Below are positions 18,795 to 24,595 of a stretch of 46,760 nt of DNA, piece by piece. Below the pieces are notes generated by a model. It did not search any database. It saw nothing but the letters and a program-made list of their open reading frames with translations, and was not told the origin of the DNA. Origin of the DNA: Longimicrobiales bacterium (GTDB lineage Bacteria; Gemmatimonadota; Gemmatimonadetes; Longimicrobiales; Gaopeijiaceae); contig JANQDZ010000037.1 of the NCBI GenBank assembly GCA_028278645.1, positions 1 through 46,760 on the forward strand, in the 5' to 3' direction. A program made the translations under genes and the position numbers. How positions within the stretch are numbered: the stretch's first letter is position 1; every line of letters begins with the position of its first letter.

Positions 18795-19502
18795 ACTCCG
18801 TTGGAAAGTCGGAGCCTGGTGAGGGGTGGTGTCCTCCTCCTGGGTCTCTCGGTCCTCAGGCTGGCTTTGACCTCCCTGCCTCCCTCCGGGCCGGTGGTGC
18901 CGGACGGGGACTCGAACCTCTCCCGGCTTTTGGAAGAAAGCCTGGATTTGAAGGCACAGGAGGAGCGAAGGAGCAGGCGTCTGGCGCCCGGAGAAGCCTT
19001 GGACCCGAACCGTAGCGATGAGGAAGAGTTGGACCGGTTGCCGGGCATCGGGCCGGCGACGGCGAAGGCGTGGGTGGAGACACGAGACCGGATCGGGGGT
19101 TTCTGGCGGGAGGGGGATCTTCTACAGGTGCCGGGGGTTGGCCCGGCCACGGTGGCGAAGATCTCACCCCACCTCGACTTCTCTCGGGGAGTGCCGCTCA
19201 CGACGCCGAACCTGAGGAAGAGTGCCGATTCGACGCCGGGGCCGACCACGGGCGGTGGGCGAAGCGGGATCCCCACCAGCCGAGGGTCTCCGGCAGATTT
19301 TTCCGAGAGAATTGATCTGAACAAGGCCTCCTCCGAAGAGCTTCAATCCCTCCCCGGCATCGGTCCGGCGTTGGCGGAACGGATTCTGGAAAGCCGCCGA
19401 AGAGAAGGCTCGTTCTTGAGCCCGGAGGCCCTTCTCAGGGTGCGAGGCATCGGACCCGCCACCCTCGAAAAAATCCGAGAGCTTATCTTGCCCCGAGGTT
19501 GA
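18792..19502 (+). CDS. ComEA-like protein with two helix-hairpin-helix domains
   Basis: This is a likely membrane-anchored DNA-binding protein. The 236 residues begin with one hydrophobic segment (GGVLLLGLSVLRLALTSL, about 12-29). Two ComEA-type (HhH)2 domains follow: about 72-130, with LPGIGPATAKAW and VPGVGPATVAKI, and about 176-235, with DLNKASSEELQSLPGIGPA and VRGIGPATLEKI. ComEA binds incoming DNA at the periplasm during natural transformation; most members have one such domain. The gene lies 56 bases after sprA and upstream of the pilus motors, which is consistent with a competence role. A repair or unrelated DNA-binding role cannot be excluded. Confidence 0.8.
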   Translation: MTPLESRSLVRGGVLLLGLSVLRLALTSLPPSGPVVPDGDSNLSRLLEESLDLKAQEERRSRRLAPGEALDPNRSDEEELDRLPGIGPATAKAWVETRDRIGGFWREGDLLQVPGVGPATVAKISPHLDFSRGVPLTTPNLRKSADSTPGPTTGGGRSGIPTSRGSPADFSERIDLNKASSEELQSLPGIGPALAERILESRRREGSFLSPEALLRVRGIGPATLEKIRELILPRG

Positions 19503-19518
19503 ACGGGTTTTGCGTAAC

Positions 19519-19545
19519 GGGGCTCGCCCCCTTTTCGGAACACCC
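19519..19545 (+). terminator. Terminator-like hairpin after comEA (repeat copy 2)
   Basis: GGGG-CTCG-CCCC followed by CTTTTCG forms a short intrinsic terminator 16 bases after the comEA stop. It shares nearly all bases with 81-108, including AACACCC beyond the T-run, and it shares the CGTAACG lead-in with 24465-24492. Confidence 0.5.
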
Positions 19546-19555
19546 ATTTTATTGC

Positions 19556-19585
19556 TTGACCCTTGCCTCCAGGGTTTCCTATGTT
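19556..19585 (+). promoter_or_regulatory. Sigma-70-like promoter of the pil operon
   Basis: TTGACC (19556-19561) and TATGTT (19580-19585) are 18 bases apart in an AT-richer stretch just after the comEA terminator. Transcription from here would give a leader of about 245 bases before pilB. Confidence 0.5.
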
Positions 19586-19838
19586 GATGGGTGAGAGGAA
19601 ACGTTTGTTTACTTCCCGGGAAAATCGAACGTCTTGAGTTTCTCTCCGAAACGCTGGTATTGTTGAAAAGCCGTATCAGCGAAGTGCGCCATCCCCGAAG
19701 GGGATGTAATCACCGCCCCAACAGCCAATGGGGCTCCCCGAAAGGGGCCCGGGACCCCTTTCTCTCGAACGACGGATCGCGCGGGGTTTTGCAGCGGAAT
19801 CCTGCAAGTATCCTGGCCCCAACGGAAAAACTGAAGCG
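19586..19838 (+). ncRNA. Hairpin-rich 5' leader of pilBTC, possible cis-regulatory RNA
   Basis: This belongs to the only gene-free region longer than 300 bases (19503-19838). Several stems can be drawn: CATCCCC-GAA-GGGGATG (19690-19706); GCCCC/GGGGC (19715-19719 with 19730-19734); a GAAA-loop stem CCCC/GGGG (19736-19747); and TTGCAG/CTGCAA near 19790-19806. The GGGG at 19744-19747 can instead pair with CCCC at 19755-19758, which is followed by TTTCTCTC. Two mutually exclusive folds are therefore possible, one of them terminator-like. It matches no riboswitch consensus I could recall, including c-di-GMP-I. The boundaries are those of the promoter and the pilB start. Confidence 0.4.
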
Positions 19839-21554
19839 ATGGCAACCAACGTCGTCCAAGATCGTCTAGGCGACCTCTTCGTACGGGAAGGTCTGATCAC
19901 CCAGGACCAACTCGAAGAGGCCCTCCAGGAGGCGCAACAATCCAAGACCCGCATCGGGTTTTCCCTGGTCAAACTCGGCTTTGTGGCAGAGGACCAGCTG
20001 ACGCGGGCTCTGGCAAAACAGTTCCGGGTTCCGGCCGTAGACCTCGAGAAGGTGACGGTCGAGGACAAAATCCTCCGACTGGTTCCGGAGGAAGTTGCGA
20101 TGAAACACCGGGTCCTTCCGCTTCGGAAGGTCGGGCGGACTCTCACCGTGGCCATGGCCAACCCCACGGACATGGGGGCCATCGACAACCTGAAGTTCAT
20201 CACCCGGTACGAGATCGAGCCGGTCATCGTCGGCGAATACACGCTTCAGAAATTCCTGGAGGATTACTACGGTCTCGGTGAGACCAAGATGCAGGAGATG
20301 CTCGGCGACCTCTTGGACGAGGAAGTCGAGGTCCTGGAGGATCAGGAAGAAGACATTTCGGTCGCCGCGCTTGAGGCAGAGGTCGACAAGGCCCCGGTCG
20401 TCAAGTTCATCAACGGCCTTCTGACCGATGCTGTTCTGAAGGGCGTGTCCGATATCCACATCGAACCGTATGAGAAGGAAGTCAGGATCCGGTATAGGGT
20501 GGACGGGGCTCTCCAGTCGGTCATGAAGCCCCCTATGAAAATGAAGGCCGCGCTGACCTCCCGGATCAAGATCCTAGCGGACTTGAATATCGCCGAGCGG
20601 CGTGTACCCCAAGACGGCCGGATCAAATTGAAGCTGAAAAACCGGGTGGTGGATTTCCGCGTCTCCACCCTTCCCGTGATCTTCGGCGAAAAGATCGTGC
20701 TGCGGATCCTGGACAAAGGCAATCTCACCTTCGATCTGAGCGAGTTCGGATTCGAGCCAAAGGCCGAAGAAGACTTCATGAGCGCCATCGCCAATCCATA
20801 CGGGATGGTGTTGGTGACGGGACCCACCGGATCCGGGAAGACCACGACGCTCTACTCCGCCTTGTCCAAAGTGAACAACGAGGACGTCAACATCATGACG
20901 GCCGAGGATCCGGTTGAGTACAACCTGCACGGAATCAACCAGGTCCAGGTACGCACCGAGATCGGCATGTCCTTCGCTGCCAGCTTACGGGCGTTCCTCC
21001 GTCAGGACCCGAACATCATCATGGTCGGGGAGATCCGGGATCTCGAGACAGGCGGTATCGCCATCAAAGCTTCCCTGACGGGCCACCTCGTTCTCTCCAC
21101 GCTCCATACTAACGATGCACCCTCCACCGTCACCCGTTTGATCGACATGGGGCTGGAACCTTTCAACGTTGCCGCCGCACTGAATCTGGTCACCGCCCAG
21201 CGGCTGGTCCGGAGAATCTGCGAGAACTGTAAAGTCGAGGCCAACTATGACGACCAGGTTCTCGAGATGGCCAAATTACCCGCGGGCTTTGTCGAAAAAG
21301 TGACCCTGTACCGAGGCGAGGGGTGCGAAAAGTGCGGTGGAACCGGGTATAAGGGCCGCCAAGGCCTCTACGAGGTCATGGCCATGAGCGCCAGAATCCG
21401 GAAGCTCATCATGCAGGAGGTGTCCACCGACGAGCTTCAAGCTGCCGCCATCGAGGACGGGATGCTGACCCTCCGGATGGACGGATTAAAAAAGCTGGAG
21501 AAGGGAATCACAACCCTCGAAGAGGTGATGAAAGAAACTGCGGCTGGCTCCTGA
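19839..21554 (+). CDS. pilB: Type IV pilus assembly ATPase PilB
   Basis: PilB is the cytoplasmic hexameric motor that drives pilus extension. It has 571 residues. An N-terminal MshEN domain (about 1-150) carries two copies of the RxG...G...L...L motif, the second (R38 to Q61) a full match to the c-di-GMP-binding pattern. The ATPase domain has Walker A GPTGSGKTTT (about 328-337), an Asp box around TAEDPVEY, and Walker B IIMVGEIRD. A zinc-type tetracysteine is present (CENC about 461, CEKC about 496). The ATG at 19839 fits the family N-terminus; an upstream in-frame extension lies in the leader and is rejected. It is the first gene of pilB-pilT-pilC. Confidence 0.95.
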   Translation: MATNVVQDRLGDLFVREGLITQDQLEEALQEAQQSKTRIGFSLVKLGFVAEDQLTRALAKQFRVPAVDLEKVTVEDKILRLVPEEVAMKHRVLPLRKVGRTLTVAMANPTDMGAIDNLKFITRYEIEPVIVGEYTLQKFLEDYYGLGETKMQEMLGDLLDEEVEVLEDQEEDISVAALEAEVDKAPVVKFINGLLTDAVLKGVSDIHIEPYEKEVRIRYRVDGALQSVMKPPMKMKAALTSRIKILADLNIAERRVPQDGRIKLKLKNRVVDFRVSTLPVIFGEKIVLRILDKGNLTFDLSEFGFEPKAEEDFMSAIANPYGMVLVTGPTGSGKTTTLYSALSKVNNEDVNIMTAEDPVEYNLHGINQVQVRTEIGMSFAASLRAFLRQDPNIIMVGEIRDLETGGIAIKASLTGHLVLSTLHTNDAPSTVTRLIDMGLEPFNVAAALNLVTAQRLVRRICENCKVEANYDDQVLEMAKLPAGFVEKVTLYRGEGCEKCGGTGYKGRQGLYEVMAMSARIRKLIMQEVSTDELQAAAIEDGMLTLRMDGLKKLEKGITTLEEVMKETAAGS

Positions 21555-21592
21555 GTCGGCCCGGACGTGATACAGAGACCGAACGAGAACAC

Positions 21593-22777
21593 GTGACTGC
21601 CGGGGGCCCCGCCCAGGAGCCCCTGAGTCCCACCACACGGAGCTTACTGCGAGCCATGGAAGCCCAAACCCCTCCCCAGGCCCCATCCCAACCGGCCCAA
21701 GAACTGAGCCTGCGCTCCCTTCTCGGCGAGATGATCCAAAAAGGGGCCTCAGATCTGCACCTCACCGTCGGAGATCGACCGAAGCTTCGGGTGGACGGAG
21801 ATTTGGTGAACGCACAGTCTAAACACGTGCTCAATCCAAAAGACACTCTCCAGCTGGCTTATTCCATCCTCACCGAAGCCCAGAAAAAGCGGTTCGAGCT
21901 GGAAGACGAGCTGGACTTCTCCTTCGGTGTCCAAAACCTCTCCCGTTTCCGTGGGAACGTCTACAAACAGCGGGGCTGTGTGGCGATGGCCATTCGGCAG
22001 ATCCCTTATGAGATCATCTCTGTCGAAAAGCTGGGCCTACCGCCGGTCCTGAATCAGCTGGCGGAGCGGCCCAGGGGTCTGATTCTGGTGACCGGGCCCA
22101 CGGGATCCGGGAAGTCCACGACCCTTGCGGCCATGGTGGACAAGATCAACCGGGAACGGAAGAGCCACATCATCACCATCGAAGACCCCATTGAGTTCAT
22201 CCATCGTCACAACGGGTGTATGGTGAACCAGCGGGAGATCGGGTCGGATACGCAGAGCTTTGCCGCAGCCCTGAAGTACGCGCTTCGTCAGGATCCGGAT
22301 ATCATCCTGGTGGGGGAGATGCGTGACCTCGAGACCATCGGAGCAGCCCTCACCATCGCCGAGACGGGCCACCTGGTTCTGGCGACGCTCCACACCAACT
22401 CTGCTGCCGAGTCCATCAACCGGATGATCGACGCGTTTCCTTCCCACCAGCAAGGGCAGATCCGAGCCCAGCTCGCGTTCGTGCTCGAAGGTGTCATCAC
22501 TCAGACGCTGCTTCCGAAGGCGAAGCGGAGGGGACGGGTCGCCGCAGTCGAGGTGATGATCTGCACTCCGGCTATCCGGTCGGTGATTCGAGATGACAAG
22601 ATCCACCAGATCTACTCACTCATGCAGGCCGGTAAGAAACACGGGATGCAGACCATGAACGATGCCCTCGCGAGCTTGTACATGCGGGGAGAAGTGACTC
22701 TGGAAGAGGCGCTCAAGCGCTCTTCCGACCCGACGGAGCTCCTCCGTGCCGTTGGGGAATCGGATCAGGTGGAATGA
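21593..22777 (+). CDS. pilT: Type IV pilus twitching ATPase PilT
   Basis: PilT is the motor for pilus retraction, needed for twitching and DNA uptake. The 394-residue protein has a PAS-like N-domain (SLLGEMIQKGASDLHLTVG), Walker A GPTGSGKSTT near residue 168, Walker B IILVGEMRD, and the PilT-specific AIRNLIRE-type motif, here AIRSVIRDDKIHQI. It has no tetracysteine, which separates it from PilB. The start is GTG at 21593; an in-frame ATG at 21656 would remove a 21-residue, poorly conserved tail and is possible. It lies 38 bases after pilB and 20 before pilC. Confidence 0.94.
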   Translation: MTAGGPAQEPLSPTTRSLLRAMEAQTPPQAPSQPAQELSLRSLLGEMIQKGASDLHLTVGDRPKLRVDGDLVNAQSKHVLNPKDTLQLAYSILTEAQKKRFELEDELDFSFGVQNLSRFRGNVYKQRGCVAMAIRQIPYEIISVEKLGLPPVLNQLAERPRGLILVTGPTGSGKSTTLAAMVDKINRERKSHIITIEDPIEFIHRHNGCMVNQREIGSDTQSFAAALKYALRQDPDIILVGEMRDLETIGAALTIAETGHLVLATLHTNSAAESINRMIDAFPSHQQGQIRAQLAFVLEGVITQTLLPKAKRRGRVAAVEVMICTPAIRSVIRDDKIHQIYSLMQAGKKHGMQTMNDALASLYMRGEVTLEEALKRSSDPTELLRAVGESDQVE

Positions 22778-22797
22778 AAAGAGGGTCCTGAATAACT

Positions 22798-24000
22798 ATG
22801 GCTAAGTATGTCTACAGTGCCAGGCCGGCGACCGGCGGCGAGATAAAAAGTGGCGAACTGGAAGTTAAGTCGAAAGAAGAAGTACAGGCTTTCCTTCACC
22901 GCCAGAAGATGATTCCGGTTTCGATCCGGGAAAAGGAACAAGGTATCTCCCTTACGATCGGTACCGGGATCAGGACCCGGGACATCGTCATCTTCACCCG
23001 CCAGTTCGCCACGATGATCAACTCTGGGCTGCCTCTGGTTCAGAGCCTGGACATCCTGGCAGAACAAACGGAAAACCAACACCTGAGGAAGGTGATCCAG
23101 GCCGTCCTCTACGACGTCGAGTCCGGGCACACCCTGGCCGACGCCATGGGCAAACATCCAAAGGTGTTCACCGAACTGTACGTGAACATGGTAGCGGCCG
23201 GTGAGGCCGGAGGGATCCTGGACACGATCCTTCTCCGGTTGGCCACGTTCCTCGAGAAAAACGACGCCCTCATCCGGAAGATCAAAGGCGCGATGATCTA
23301 CCCGGCGGTGATCTTCAGCGTCGCGGCCCTCGCGGTGGTGATCCTCCTTATCGTCGTTATCCCCACTTTCCAGAACATGTTCGAGACGGCGGGGGTAGCT
23401 CTCCCAATGCCGACTCAGATCGTTATCTGGATGTCGGCCTTCCTGAAGTCTTACTGGTGGGCCTGTGCCGCTGCGATCATCGCTGGTGCCTTCGCGATCC
23501 GTCAGATCTACGGAACGGACGGTGGGAAGCTCACGATCGATCGGATGCTTCTCACACTCCCTATCTTCGGGGACCTTCAGCGGAAGGCTGCGGTCGCAAG
23601 GTTCACTCGGACCCTGGGCACCCTGGTCTCTTCCGGCGTGTCCATCCTCGAAGGGTTGGAGATCACGGCGAAGACGGCTGGAAATCGAGTGATCCACGAT
23701 GCGGTCATGGGATCACGAGCCTCCATCGCCGGGGGGGAGACCATCGCTGGACCCCTCAAGGAATCGGGGGTGTTCCCTCCCATGGTGGTTCAGATGATCA
23801 ACGTGGGGGAGCAGACCGGTGGATTGGACGAGATGCTGACGAAGATCGCTGACTTCTACGATGAAGAGGTAGACGCGGCGGTGGAGGCTCTTCTCTCCGC
23901 CATGGAACCCATCATGATTGTGGTTCTCGGGGTGATTGTGGGTGGAATGATCGTAGCCATGTATCTCCCCATCTTCGACATGATCAACGCCGTGGCCTAA
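22798..24000 (+). CDS. pilC: Type IV pilus inner-membrane platform protein PilC
   Basis: PilC (the T2SS GspF family) is the inner-membrane platform that links the PilB/PilT motors to pilin movement. The 400 residues contain two repeated T2SSF domains (about 70-195 and 270-395), with the family motifs FTRQFATMINSGLPL and FTRTLGTLVSSGVSI. Three hydrophobic segments are visible, two of them near 175-210 and 370-395. The length is normal for PilC. It ends the operon and is followed by a hairpin at 24039. Pilin genes and the secretin are not in the window. Confidence 0.95.
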   Translation: MAKYVYSARPATGGEIKSGELEVKSKEEVQAFLHRQKMIPVSIREKEQGISLTIGTGIRTRDIVIFTRQFATMINSGLPLVQSLDILAEQTENQHLRKVIQAVLYDVESGHTLADAMGKHPKVFTELYVNMVAAGEAGGILDTILLRLATFLEKNDALIRKIKGAMIYPAVIFSVAALAVVILLIVVIPTFQNMFETAGVALPMPTQIVIWMSAFLKSYWWACAAAIIAGAFAIRQIYGTDGGKLTIDRMLLTLPIFGDLQRKAAVARFTRTLGTLVSSGVSILEGLEITAKTAGNRVIHDAVMGSRASIAGGETIAGPLKESGVFPPMVVQMINVGEQTGGLDEMLTKIADFYDEEVDAAVEALLSAMEPIMIVVLGVIVGGMIVAMYLPIFDMINAVA

Positions 24001-24038
24001 CCCGAGACCGGATCGGGAACGGGGCCACCTATTCCGAT

Positions 24039-24080
24039 TGCCCGGGGTCCGAGAGGATGATCCCGGGCAGTCAAACTTTT
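24039..24080 (+). terminator. Terminator-like hairpin after pilC
   Basis: TGCCCGGG (24039-24046) pairs with CCCGGGCA (24062-24069), and the stem can extend by about three more pairs. A TTTT run follows at 24077-24080. It probably ends the pilBTC transcript. Confidence 0.5.
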
Positions 24081-24158
24081 GATCCGTTCCTTCCTTCGTA
24101 ACCCTCAGGAGGTCGCCGAACCCTCTGTAAAATCGGGGAAGCCGGGGACCAGGTCAGG

Positions 24159-24503
24159 ATGTCCAGAGCTTTTATAAACGAAGATGCTGGGGGAGACCCG
24201 GCCCCGACCTATAGTCTGCCGGAGCCCGATTCCCCCTACTACGCCGAGGCGGCGGCGTGGGCCCTCCTCCAAGGAGCCGACCAGGGGGATTCGGTGGGAG
24301 CCGAGCTAGCCACCGGGTGCCGTTGGGGCGAGAAGCGTCTGGTTCCCCACGTCCGAGAAATCCTCCGGGAGGCGGAAGACAAAGGACAGGAAAGAGTCGC
24401 CCAATTGGCCCGGAGGTTCTTGAGGGCTGCCGGAGCGCCGCCCGGGACCCGGAGCCATGGCGCTCGTAACGCGGCTCGCCCCCCTTTCCGATCAGGCTCC
24501 TAG
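24159..24503 (+). CDS. Small conserved-looking protein, function unknown
   Basis: The 114-residue soluble protein starts MSRAFINEDAGGDPAP, a beginning I associate with short bacterial proteins and some GreA-like N-termini, though that link is weak. The middle (AAAWALLQGADQGDSVGAELATG) and the helical segment LVPHVREILREAEDKG look ordered; the last 20 residues (from about APPGTRS) are low in structure and overlap a short repeat element at 24465-24492. No membrane segment or catalytic motif is seen. CAGG lies close before the ATG. A possible -10 (TAAAAT, 24128-24133) lies upstream, but no good -35 was found. Confidence 0.55.
   Translation: MSRAFINEDAGGDPAPTYSLPEPDSPYYAEAAAWALLQGADQGDSVGAELATGCRWGEKRLVPHVREILREAEDKGQERVAQLARRFLRAAGAPPGTRSHGARNAARPPFRSGS
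24465..24492 (+). repeat. Partial copy 3 of the CGTAACG/GGCTCGCCCCC element
   Basis: CGTAACG, then CGGCTCGCCCCCCTTTCCGA, differs from the element at 19514-19538 by a few bases. The stem is weaker here, and it lies inside the 3' end of the preceding small gene, 10 bases before its stop. Confidence 0.4.
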
Positions 24504-24595
24504 AAGGGTTTCCTCGCCCTACCTACCTTCCTATTGTCCAGCCACCCTGGACCGGTGTGCCGGTGCGCCCTCGAAACTCCAAACCCCAACGGCAG

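Noticed and set aside
19586-19838. c-di-GMP-I (GEMM) riboswitch
   Set aside because: The hallmark GCAAA and conserved stem sequences are not present, so the leader is reported as unclassified.
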